This document shows positions 1 to 9,500 of a stretch of 12,500 bases of DNA, piece by piece. The DNA lies in the NCBI GenBank assembly GCA_034096865.1, contig JAWQFJ010012000.1, positions 42,501-55,000 on the forward strand, read 5' to 3'. The notes beneath the pieces were generated by a model. The model was not told where the DNA came from, did no database searches, and saw nothing but the letters and a program-made list of their open reading frames with translations. The position numbers were made by a program, and so were the translations under genes. The DNA is from Theodoxus fluviatilis (taxonomy: Eukaryota > Mollusca > Gastropoda > Cycloneritida > Neritidae). The first letter of the stretch is position 1, and every line of letters begins with the position of its first letter.

Positions 1-272
1 CTCACTCACTCACTCACTCACTCACTCACTCACTCACTCACTCACTCACTCACTCACTCACTCACTCACTCACTCACTCACTCACTCCACTCACTCACTC
101 ACTCACTCACTCACTCACTCACTCACTCACTCACTCACTCACTCACTCACTCACTCACTCACTCACTCACTCACTCACTCACTCACTCACTCACTCACTC
201 ACTCACTCACTCACTCACTCACTCACTCACTCACTCACTCACTCACTCACTCACTCACTCACTCACTCACTC
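1..272. repeat. (CTCA)n tetranucleotide microsatellite
   Basis: About 68 near-perfect copies of CTCA fill the left edge of the window. The only interruption I see is a one-base phase slip near position 87, where CTCC replaces CTCA. The tract breaks down at CTCCTACTAG just after 272. It probably continues to the left of the window, so its true length is unknown. The purity suggests recent expansion. Confidence 0.98.
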
Positions 273-630
273 CTACTAGAGCATCCCGCGCCACAAACAC
301 TGGTTGCTAGGACTAGTACGGACCGCCACCAACTCCAATCTGCACGTCCCTCTAACCTCTGGTCCAGACATCGCTCACCTACATCATCACACTCCTGAAT
401 TGGCGCGTGGCCCGGCGCTAGTACCCGAGCATCCCCGATTCCCAAATCCGAGTCCTCGTCGTTCATTTTCTGCCGACACCATTGTGGGACGCGACAGAGC
501 AGACCTAAATGAGTGACAAGAGCGTGAGCTTGGAAATAAGTGTTGGGTCTGGCCTAGTCGACCTGGCCATATTGGTCCATGCATCATCAGACTGAAACGG
601 GCACAGCCGCTGTCGTGGTGCTCAAATGCT
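273..630. other. Unassigned single-copy-looking sequence, no gene seen
   Basis: Moderately GC-rich sequence between two microsatellites. Short open frames exist on both strands (70 codons at 304-516 on +, 67 codons at 263-466 on -), but neither shows a recognisable domain, signal peptide or convincing start context. I see no repeat structure. It could be unique DNA or a worn element. Confidence 0.5.
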
Positions 631-821
631 AGAGAGATAGAGAGGTGGGGAGGAGGGAGAGAGAGAGAGAGAGAGGAGAAGAGAGAGAGAGAGAGAGAGG
701 AGAAGAGAGAGAGAAAGAGAGAGGAGAAGAGAGAGATAGAGAGAGAGAAGGGAGAGAGAAGAAAGAGAAAGGGAGGAGAGAGAAAAGAGAGAGGGGAGGA
801 GAGAAAGAAGAGAGAGGCGAT

Positions 822-894
<73 letters not shown>
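631..894. repeat. GA-rich polypurine microsatellite
   Basis: An almost unbroken polypurine run on the + strand. The left part is imperfect, with GAGAA, GGAGG and AAAGAGA variants. The right part, 825-891, is pure (GA)n of about 33 units, and the tract ends at AAAACAACC. Open frames reading ER repeats on + and LS repeats on - are by-products of the dinucleotide repeat, not genes. Confidence 0.97.
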
Positions 895-1535
895 CAACCT
901 AAACTGAACTTTACTGCATAGGCCACCGGCCCATCGCAAATACAAATGATCGTCACAACTCCTTGTTGTATATGGTTATTACTATACATACATTATAATA
1001 ACACAGAAAGTCATCTTGTTTTTTGTTTTCTTTCTCTTTTTTGTAAGTGTACATACAGTATGCTAATAAAGTATGCTTGCAATAATTAGCAAATTTTCAT
1101 AATACATGTAATGACACCACACTGCTATATTTTTACATGTATCCTCACATCAGAAAGATGCATAATGTATATACAACTGTGCAAGCATAAGCACACTTCT
1201 CTGAACTGTATTATTAGAATTAAGTTTATAACCACAAGCATACTTTGTTATGCATAAGGGATAATATCTTAGCCAGAACAGTCTTCTTCAATCCATTCGC
1301 CCATTAACATAATGCTTGCAGAACTCTTGCCTGCATATTAACTGAACAACTATTTAAGATGTGCAAAATATAACATTCTCCAAAGTTAAAGTGCCATTGG
1401 GTACATTAACGTACAAACCAAAATTCATGGTACCTCATGTAGTCAGCACTCGTATAAAATGACATCATTACCCAGTACAGTGAGACGCTTATTTCTGAAC
1501 TGGAAGGCACAAAAGAAACATAGTCTCAGCGATAT
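895..1535. other. AT-rich intergenic sequence, no gene seen
   Basis: AT-rich DNA with runs such as TTTTTTGTTTTC near 1020 and many TACAT/ATGTA words. No open frame of useful size, no RNA-gene signature and no clear repeat period were found. It reads as ordinary intergenic or intronic sequence. Confidence 0.5.
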
Positions 1536-1836
1536 GTGACTTGCGGAGACGTATACGATGACGTGTACGTGACGTTTATTGTGACGTATAAAGTGACGTG
1601 GATAGCGACATTTATTGTCTCGTGAACGGTGACATACATAGTAACGTACACTGTAACGTACACTGTGACGTGTGCTTTGGCTCCGCAGGTAACGTTCAAG
1701 CATGTGTGACTCTTGCAGTAACATTTACTTTGACGTGTATAACGTCGTGGACTTGACGTTTATTGATAAGTGCACCGTGACGACTGCATTTAAGTTTATT
1801 GTGACGCGCACTGAGACGTGTTCTGAGATGTGTATG
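1536..1836 (+). repeat. Degenerate 12-bp minisatellite with TGACGT core
   Basis: About 25 diverged 12-bp units, consensus roughly GTGACGTNTAYT. Clear in-phase units start at 1557, 1569, 1581, 1593, 1605, 1629, 1641, 1653, 1665, 1689, 1718, 1730, 1777 and 1801. Two adjacent units (1641 and 1653) are identical. The phase is broken by a 5-bp insert near 1701 and a 1-bp slip near 1741. TGACG recurs in many units, which is half of a cAMP-response element. Twelve is a multiple of three, so a 93-codon minus-strand frame stays open across it (1443-1724) and reads as near-tetrapeptide repeats. I treat that as a by-product. Confidence 0.85.
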
Positions 1837-1871
1837 CAGTGATTGACAGAAAGACGGAGAAGAGTGCATGC

Positions 1872-1927
1872 TGGAGGTAGGGAGGGAGGGAGGGAGAGGG
1901 AGGGAGGGGGAGAGAGAGACACACACA

Positions 1928-1969
<42 letters not shown>

Positions 1970-2147
1970 AATAGACAGATGGACAGACAGACGGACATGG
2001 GGGAGAGGGGAAAGGAGGGAGGGAGAGAAAGAGGAAGGGAAGGAGGGAGAAAGAGAGAGAGGGAGAGAGAGGGAGAGAAAGAGAGAGGGAGGAGGGGGAG
2101 GGAGGGATAGATAGAGGAGAGAGAGATGGACAAAGGGAAAAGTGGAG
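1872..2147 (+). repeat. GGGA/GA polypurine tract with G-quadruplex-type runs
   Basis: A purine-rich low-complexity tract. It opens with GGGA repeats at about 1880-1910 containing at least six runs of three or more G separated by 1-3 bases, which fits the G3+N1-7 quadruplex rule on the + strand. It continues as pure (GA)n at about 1931-1964, then an ACAGACGGACA-type block near 1975-1997, then mixed GGGA/GAGA up to the GATGGATGAGG boundary. Serine/proline/leucine-rich minus-strand frames here are repeat artefacts. Confidence 0.95.
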
Positions 2148-3400
2148 AGATGGATGAGGGGTTTGGCTGTCGGGCCCAAGCTCCACACTACATCAGAATG
2201 CAGTCCGGCCCCCACGTCTGGCTGTCCAGACGCAATCAGCGGCGTCTAGAGTGCGTGCCTCAGCCCTTTGCTCCTGGCTTCAGCCCCTGACTGCTCTCTC
2301 CAGGAGCCCTGGCGATCCCTTGCTGCTTCCATCGGTCCATTGCAGCATTTTCAAGTCCCCACCATCCATGTGAGAACGTGCACACAAATCCTCAATCAGC
2401 AGCATTGAGCCTCCAACAGCATTGATTAATGGTTGTCTTCTCAAGGACTGTGCAGGTTCCTGCCTCAAAACGCAGTTTCCATAAAACCTGTAAGCATTAT
2501 CTCTTTTCTTTGCATCTTTAGACCTGGCATAAGGAAAATCAAGAGAAAACCCTTTTTTCATCAACACCGTATATTTTAATATATTCGAATAGAATGTGCT
2601 GGTTGATGTGAAGAGTTTAGGTATAATGTTATTGAGTGAAGCTGGATCGGACCACGTGGCCTGTTTCAAGGGGTGCCATATGTAGACCTACTCCCGAACT
2701 ACATTCTTCACTAGGTACTTGGCTCATTTCGCTGTAAAATACAAGTCGTGTTCAAAGAGTGCATTCTCCTCATGGAGTTCCTGTTTTCGATAAACCTTGA
2801 AAATGTCTTTTAGTTCTTTGTGTGGACTCAGTGGCTCTGACATTTACGTGGTCTTTGCATTTTAAAAAAGGGAAATCCTCACGGCACTACACTGTTTCTG
2901 TCCAAGGTGGAATTTTTTGCAAAGGCAAGAGGAAAGTACCTTAATTTGATGCAAGCAAAATATGGATCAAGATGACGGGTAAAGTGTCCCAAATAATGTT
3001 GCTTTTTGTGACCGTCACGAAAGGAGAAAGAAACTGCGTTGTGACTTTTTTTACAGCCATTTAGGAACAGTACCTCTAAAACCTTTGCCCTTACTCTTAG
3101 TCAAGTACAATATCTCGCATACTCTTGTGAGATCATGCATCAATGCAGTCTGCTTCATAGGGAACCCGCCAACCAAGACAGGAAGAACGCTTTCATCCAG
3201 TGCCGAATATATAGCTTTAAAGCTGCGTGTCTGCTCTTATTAACGATGCCATTGGAGCCTAGATGTCTTCCTGTGCTTACTGCACATCTGTTCATTAGAT
3301 GCAAACAGTTTCTTGTCGAAGCGTTTGTTATGCATTCAGACTAATATGTATCAAGAAACGCAGCCATGCCCTCAGTGCATTGGTCAATGAAAACAGCATT
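2148..3400. other. Unassigned sequence, no supported gene
   Basis: Mixed-composition DNA without visible repeat structure. The longest frames are a 129-codon one on the minus strand (2280-2669) and a 69-codon one on the plus strand (3135-3344). Neither translation resembles a family I know, and neither has convincing splice sites. A short exon of an unknown gene cannot be excluded by eye. The GC-richer part at 2165-2350 and the AT-richer part after it may be different insertions. Confidence 0.45.
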
Positions 3401-3410
3401 CTAGTTCACT

Positions 3411-3439
3411 AGAGACTTCGCCTACCGGCGAAAGTCTCT
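3411..3439. repeat. Short inverted repeat (foldback)
   Basis: AGAGACTTCGCC at 3411-3422 faces GGCGAAAGTCTCT at 3427-3439 across a 4-base loop. The arms pair fully apart from one bulged A in the right arm. CTAG words flank it on both sides (ACTAG just before, CTCTAG just after). It could be one end of a small foldback or MITE-like element, but I did not find a matching second end. Confidence 0.7.
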
Positions 3440-3990
3440 CTAGCACAGTTGACATCACGTGATGGAAGGTTTTCGTCCGAAATATGCAAATGGAGATCAC
3501 ACGAGAGGCTTGTGGGATAGCCGATCTGCTCTCTAACATAAGCCTTTAAAGTAGGTCTAAGACTATTTTGCATAAAACTCTTAACTTGCTCTTGTTGAGG
3601 CAATAAACAAGCGTTTATTCTATAAGATAAAATGTTCATGTTGAAATGGAAACAAGTTTTGACATCTGAATGATTTCTGTAAAAAGTGGAGAGAGAAAAA
3701 GTATCAAAACGAACTATTTTTGTCGCAATGCCGTAATGCGAAGGGTCAAGTCTATTACGCATTCATTGCAAACTGTGCCAGTCACGTGACTCGGGTTCAC
3801 AGAATGTGAAAACAGAAGCGGGTTTCACAGAAGCAATCCAAACGCATCCCACGCGATGCTCTCGCGGGACCGGAGGTGCGTTTCCTTTCGAAAGGCATTA
3901 ACAAATGTCCAGAGACGAGCGCTCACAGCGAGCGCTCGCGAAACCAAAAGCTTTGCTCCTTACTGAACCTGTCCACGCATGCGCTTGCCG
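3440..3990. other. Cluster of perfect palindromes with E-box cores
   Basis: A roughly 550-bp stretch with several perfect palindromes: CATCACGTGATG (3453-3464), AGTCACGTGACT (3780-3791), CCTTTCGAAAGG (3884-3895), CGAGCGCTCG (3929-3938, with a second GAGCGCTC at 3917-3924) and CGCATGCG (3976-3983). The first two contain CACGTG, the E-box bound by bHLH-zip factors in animals. The part from 3840 on is CpG-richer than its surroundings. This may be an enhancer or promoter-like island or part of a mobile element. No transcript can be assigned. A 117-codon minus-strand frame (3409-3762) crosses it without recognisable domains. Confidence 0.45.
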
Positions 3991-4011
3991 TAAGCGCTGA
4001 TCTCTGAACAT

Positions 4012-4445
4012 TTGTAGTTAGTTATTCAGCAAAATAACTCAAACAGTTCAAATCGGATTCTGACGAAATTGTTGTGCAATGTCAGGGTTTCATCCAAGAA
4101 AAAATCCATTAAGTTTAAGAGATCATCTGTTATCTCGTATGGGAATTGAAAGCATTAAAATACCTTAAATATGCATCACGAAGTTGCTGACGTCATCATA
4201 TTGATGACGCCGACGTATATATTCCGCACTCAGACATGATTTGTTTCCAACCTCTAAGATGAACTCAACTTCGTAGAGTCAGGCCTGGTTCGCAGACCAT
4301 GCTGCATTTATAAATAATACAGGTCGTTTAAGAGAAATGTTGGCTCCCATAGCGGAAGTTTACGCCATCAGGATGCTCTCTCGTTTAAAAAATACCATTA
4401 GAGAGGAAACACGCCTGTGGTCGCTCGAGAGGGATCGCGTTCGAT
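4012..4445 (+). repeat. Dispersed repeat, copy A
   Basis: This segment aligns colinearly, with substitutions and indels, to 4784-5222. Shared landmarks in order are: TATTCAG...ATAACT near its start, CAGGGTTT (4083), AAGAAA..ATTCATTA-like sequence (about 4098), ATTCCGCACTCAGA (4221), CTAAGATGAACT (4254), TAGAGTCAGGC (4275), a GCGGAAGTTTACGCC-like block (4352) and GATCGCGTT (4433). From memory, the style (GTTAGTTATTCAGCAAAATA at the left, a GGCGGAGGTCTGCGCTCT-like block at the right) resembles a non-coding repeat scattered through many invertebrate genomes. Copy A also holds a full TGACGTCA (4188-4195) inside a near-perfect inverted repeat (4189-4211). Confidence 0.7.
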
Positions 4446-4783
4446 TGGTTAAGATTGCCTCTGCGAAACTTGCCTCTGATGTGGGCCATTATATCAACCA
4501 GAATGGTCTACATGATCCTGACGTTTTTGAGTGACCAGGCCTTCACACAAAAGCTGGAACCTCTCCACCCCCACACCCTGTCTCTAAACGAAGGCATGCT
4601 CTTTGGCATTTCCAGCTCCCCCAGTCTGCCCTCTAGTAGTCAATGCTGAATGTCACGCTGTCTGTCAAAAGATGTACTCCTTTTCTCCACCCACTCTCAT
4701 CCCCACCCTCATCCCCCTTGCACCAAGCTTTGAGTTCATTCATCCCATGTATCTGTGGCATTGAGATATATCAGGATTTTTAC
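4446..4783. other. Spacer between repeat copies, C-rich patch, no gene
   Basis: Unassigned sequence separating the two copies of the dispersed repeat. It contains pyrimidine-rich patches (CTCCACCCCCACACCCTGTC near 4563; CCACCCTCATCCCCCTTGC near 4703). The two overlapping short + strand frames here (ending 4534 and 4649) have no recognisable domain and are not supported as genes. Confidence 0.5.
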
Positions 4784-5222
4784 CTCAACCAAGGTTCTGT
4801 TTTACGCTTGGGTCGTTAATTTGCTATTCAGGAACATAACTAAAAACTTTCAAAATGAATTTTAATTAAAGTTGCTGCACAGTCAGGGTTTTCACTTAAG
4901 AAACAATTCATTACATGATCCAGATTGGGAATTGCAACCAAAAAAGATAATGTTGTCCGTTAAGGAGTTTGGGAATTAGAAACATAGAGATTAGTTGACA
5001 TCACGAAATGGATTCTATCAAATTACTGATGATGCAGGCTTATGCATTCCGCACTCAGATATCACTTTCAACCACTAAGATGAACTACGTAGAGTCAGGC
5101 TAGCAGATCGTGCTTCCTTTATTAAATATACAGATCACGGGAGATAAACTGTGACTTCCTTGGGGGAGGTTTGCGTTCTCATAGTGTCCTCTAGTTTGTT
5201 ACTTTGTTAGATCGCGTTTTCG
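4784..5222 (+). repeat. Dispersed repeat, copy B
   Basis: Second, diverged direct copy of the element at 4012-4445. It has the same ordered landmarks: TATTCAGGAACATAACT (about 4823), CAGGGTTTT (about 4883), ATTCCGCACTCAGA (5047), CTAAGATGAACT (5076), TAGAGTCAGGC (5091), CAGATCGTGC (5104), GGGGGAGGTTTGCGTTCTC (about 5162) and GATCGCGTTTT (about 5211). It keeps a left end (CCAAGGTTCTGTTTTACGC, from about 4787) that is not obvious in copy A. Indels differ between copies, so this looks like two old insertions of one family rather than a recent local duplication. Confidence 0.7.
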
Positions 5223-5297
5223 TGGAACAGGTTGATTGCTTTCCATGCTGATTTGGTTTGTATATTACTGTCATGAAGCACTCTCTTTTCCATGCGC

Positions 5298-5303
5298 CCT
5301 CTC

Positions 5304-5337
<34 letters not shown>

Positions 5338-5350
5338 CCTCTCTCTCTCT

Positions 5351-5399
<49 letters not shown>

Positions 5400-5440
5400 T
5401 CTCTCTCCCTCTCTCTCCCTCTCTCTCCGTATCTCTCTCT

Positions 5441-5479
<39 letters not shown>

Positions 5480-5521
5480 CCTCTCCCTCTCTCTCTCCCT
5501 CTCCCCTCTCTCTCTCTTTTG

Positions 5522-5552
<31 letters not shown>

Positions 5553-5599
5553 GCTCTCTCTCTCTCCCCTCCTTCTCTCTTGCTCTCTCTCTCTCTCTT

Positions 5600-5659
<60 letters not shown>
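5298..5659. repeat. (CT)n polypyrimidine microsatellite
   Basis: About 360 bp of CT-rich sequence with CCCT, TTTCT and CGCT variants, purest at its right end (about 5611-5659). It gives long Leu/Ser frames on + and Arg/Glu frames on -, all artefacts. Its polarity (pyrimidines on +) is opposite to the purine tracts at 631-894 and 1872-2147. Retrotransposon-related sequence starts immediately at its right border. Confidence 0.97.
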
Positions 5660-5662
<3 letters not shown>

Positions 5663-6545
5663 TGCTATCTTGCTCAGCCAGTTCAGAAAATGTGGCACCA
5701 AACCTTGTAGGAACCTATATGTGCGAGTACTAAACAACGACAATAAACTAAAAAGACACAAGAAACGTGAGCACTACAGATCATCGTGCGAAACTCCCCT
5801 CAAAAGCATTAATAATCCCTCTTAGTTCTAGTCCCTCGCAAGGAGAGCTGCTAGACAAAGAGTTAAGCAGCCTGAACTAGACGTTCAACAATTGCGCAGG
5901 CACTTTCAAAGTTTGTTTAGTCAAAAACGCTGACGTGCATTGTCTGAAGAGAATACAAGTATTTTGCATGATGACCTGGATGCCCCGATCACGGAAGATG
6001 AAGTCAAATGTGCAATTGTAAAAATGATTTCGGGCAAAGCTCCAGGATTGGACGAAATGCTTGGGGATTACTTGAAACTGGCGGGCAACTCTATAACTAT
6101 ATTTCTTGCTAGGCTGTTCTCCAAAATATATGATAGGCAGTACTTTCCTCGCAGTTGGTGTCACGCTCTTATTATACCCATTTTAAAGTCTGGAGGTAGG
6201 TTGAACACGGAAAAACTACATGGGCATTTCTTTGCCGAGCAATGTAAGTAAACTGTTTATGTCCAACCTGACAAATCGTTTCGGATTTTGGGCAGAGGAA
6301 GAAAACAAATTCAGTTTCGAGCAAGCCGGTTTTCAAACAGATCATTTAACATTCGACTATTTGTTTAAACGATCTTCAATAGTTCTGAAAAACATCTATG
6401 GTGAGGGTCGTAGGATATTCTTCGCTGCCTTTGTAGATTTTGAGAAGGTCTTCGATTTTGTTAATCGGTCATGTCTGTGGAGAGTGTTGTCGAAGCTTGG
6501 TCTCTCTACCAAATTTGTGAATATGCTGAAAGCGGCCAGTGTTCG
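5660..6545 (+). pseudogene. LINE reverse transcriptase, N-terminal part (linker to motif A)
   Basis: The frame with codons starting at multiples of three reads from the CT-tract border through a basic linker (KKREHYRS, then SINNP), Q-HFQSLF (about 5889-5915) and L-D-A-P-I-T-E-D-E-V (from about 5979). It continues into GKAPGLDE (6033-6056), the classic start of LINE RTs, and FPRSW..A.IIPILKSG (ending near 6192). Two TAG codons (5823, 5829) sit where Glu and Trp of a typical E-F-W would be expected, and a TGA lies at 5931. A frameshift near 6218 moves the reading to GISLPSNVSKLF (6220-6255). That frame goes on through EQAGF (about 6319) to motif A, FVDFEKVFD (6430-6456), where the catalytic Asp is kept. 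It then runs through LKAASVRWRYSLYASFDC directly into the repeat array. Motif B and later parts resume at 10998. The product would be non-functional. Confidence 0.88.
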
Positions 6546-9500
6546 TTGGAGGTATAGCCTGTATGCTTCCTTTGACTGTCTGGGGATACAGCCTGTATGA
6601 TTCCTTTGACTGTCTGGGGGTACAGCCTGTCTGGGGATACAGCCTGCATGATTCCTTTGACTGTCTGGGGGTACAGCCTGTCTGGGGATACAGCCTTTAT
6701 GATTCCTTTGACTGTCTGGGGGTATAGCCTGTCTGGGGATACAGCCTTTATGTTTCCTTTGACTGTCTGGGGGTACAGCCTGTATGATTCCTTTGACTGT
6801 CTGGGGGTACAGCCTGTATGATTCCTTTGACTGTCTGGGGATACAGCCTGTATGATTCCTTTGACTGTCTGATGATACAGCCTGCATGGTTCCTTTGACT
6901 GTATGGGGGTACAGCCTGTCTGGGTGTACAGCCTGTCTGGGGGTACAGCCTGTCTGGGGATACAGCCTGCATGGTTCCTTTGACTGTCTGGGGGTACAGC
7001 CTGTCTGGGGGTACAGCCTGCATGGTTCCTTTGACTGTCTGGGGGTACAGCCTGTCTGGGGGTACAGCCTGCATGATTCCTTTGACTGTCTGGGAGTACA
7101 GCCTGTATGATTCCTTTGACTGTCTGGGGGTACAGCCTGTCTGGGGGTACAGCCTGTATGATTCCTTTGACTGTCTGGGAGTACAGCCTGTCTGGGAGTA
7201 CAGCCTGCATGGTTCCTTTGACTGTCTGGGAGTACAGCCTGTCTGGGGGTACAGCCTGCATGATTCCTTTGACTGTCTGGGGGTACAGCCTGTATGATTC
7301 CTTTGACTGTCTGGGGATACAGCCTGTATGATTCCTTTGACTGTCTGGGGGTACAGCCTGTCTGGGGGTACAGCCTGTATGATTCCTTTGACTGTCTGGG
7401 GGTACAGCCTGTCTGGGGGTACAGCCTGTATGATTCCTTTGACTGTCTGGGGGTACAGCCTGTCTGGGGGTACAGCCTGTATGATTCCTTTGACTGTCTG
7501 GGGGTACAGCCTGTCTGGGGGTACAGCCTGTATGATTCCTTTGACTGTCTGGGGGTACAGCCTGTATGATTCCTTTGACTGTCTGGGGGTACAGCCTGTA
7601 TGATTCCTTTGACTGTCTGGGGATACAGCCTGTATGATTCCTTTGACTGTCTGGGGGTACAGCCTGTATGATTCCTTTGACTGTCTGGGGATACAGCCTG
7701 TATGATTCCATTGACTGTCTGGGAGTACAGCCTGTATAATGCCTTTGACTGTCTGGGGTACAGCCTGTATGTTTCCTTTGACTGTCTGGGGGTACAGCCT
7801 GTATGATTCCTTTGACTGTCTGGGGGTACAGCCTGTATGATTCCTTTGACTGTCTGGGGGTACAGCCTGTATGATTCCTTTGACTGTCTGGGGGTACAGC
7901 CTGTATGATTCCTTTGACTGTCTGGGGGTACAGCCTGTATGATTCCTTTGACTGTCTGGGGGTACAGCCTGTATGATTCCTTTGACTGTCTGGGGGTACA
8001 GCCTGTCTGGGGGTACAGCCTGTATGATTCCTTTGACTGTCTGGGGGTACAGCCTGTCTGGGGGTACAGCCTGTATGATTCCTTTGACTGTCTGGGGGTA
8101 CAGCCTGTATGATTCCTTTGACTGTCTGGGGGTACAGCCTGTATGATTCCTTTGACTGTCTGGGGGTACAGCCTGTCTGGGGGTACAGCCTGTATGATTC
8201 CTTTGACTGTCTGGGGGTACAGCCTGTATGATTCCTTTGACTGTCTGGGGGTACAGCCTGTCTGGGGGTACAGCCTGTATGATTCCTTTGACTGTCTGGG
8301 GGTACAGCCTGTCTGGGGGTACAGCCTGTATGATTCCTTTGACTGTCTGGGGTACAGCCTGTATGATTCCTTTGACTGTCTGGGGGTACAGCCTGTCTGG
8401 GAGTACAGCCTGTATGATTCCTTTGACTGTCTGGGGGTACAGCCTGTATGGGGGTACAGCCTGTATGATTCCTTTGACTGTCTGGGGGTACAGCCTGTCT
8501 GGGGGTACAGCCTGCATGATTCCTTTGACTGTCTGGGGGTACAGCCTGTATGGGGGTACAGCCTGTATGATTCCTTTGACTGTCTGGGGGTACAGCCTGT
8601 CTGGGGGTACAGCCTGTATGATTCCTTTGACTGTCTGGGGATACAGCCTGTATGATTCCTTTGACTGTCTGGGGTACAGCCTGTATGATTCCTTTGACTG
8701 TCTGGGGGTACAGCCTGTATGATTCCTTTGACTGTCTGGGGGTACAGCCTGTATGATTCCTTTGACTGTCTGGGGGTACAGCCTGTATGATTCCTTTGAC
8801 TGTCTGGGGGTACAGCCTGTATGATTCCTTTGACTGTCTGGGTGTACAGCCTGTATGATTCCTTTGACTGTCTGGGAGTACAGCCTGTATGATTCCTTTG
8901 ACTGTCTGGGGGTACAGCCTGTATGATTCCTTTGACTGTCTGGGGGTACAGCCTGTATGATTCCTTTGACTGTCTGGGGGTACAGCCTGTATGATTCCTT
9001 TGACTGTCTGGGGGTACAGCCTGTATGATTCCTTTGACTGTCTGGGGGTACAGCCTGTATGATTCCTTTGACTGTCTGGGGGTACAGCCTGTATGATTCC
9101 TTTGACTGTCTGGGGGTACAGCCTGTATGATTCCTTTGACTGTCTGGGGGTACAGCCTGTATGATTCCTTTGACTGTCTGGGGGTACAGCCTGTATGATT
9201 CCTTTGACTGTCTGGGGGTACAGCCTGTATGATTCCTTTGACTGTCTGGGGGTACAGCCTGTATGATTCCTTTGACTGTCTGGGGTACAGCCTGTATGGG
9301 AGTACAGCCTGTATGATTCCTTTGACTGTCTGGGGGTACAGCCTGTATGATTCCTTTGCCTGTCTGGGGTACAGCCTGTATGATTCCTTTGACTGTCTGG
9401 GGGTACAGCCTGTCTGGGTGTACAGCCTGTATGATTCCTTTGACTGTCTGGGGGTACAGCCTGTATGATTCCTTTGACTGTCTGGGGGTACAGCCTGTAT

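Noticed and set aside
387..989. Ser/Leu-rich 200-codon minus-strand frame, and similar frames at 1696-2215 and 5207-5825
   Set aside because: They are translations of GA/CT microsatellites, with several overlapping frames open at once.
1443..1724. 93-codon minus-strand frame with Arg/His/Tyr-rich near-tetrapeptide repeats
   Set aside because: It is generated by the 12-bp minisatellite, whose period is a multiple of three; no family is recognised.
2280..2669. 129-codon minus-strand frame
   Set aside because: No domain, no splice or start context I trust, and no repeat-independent support. Kept only as an unassigned region.
3409..3762. 117-codon minus-strand frame
   Set aside because: It ends inside a small inverted repeat, overlaps palindromes and shows no recognisable domain.
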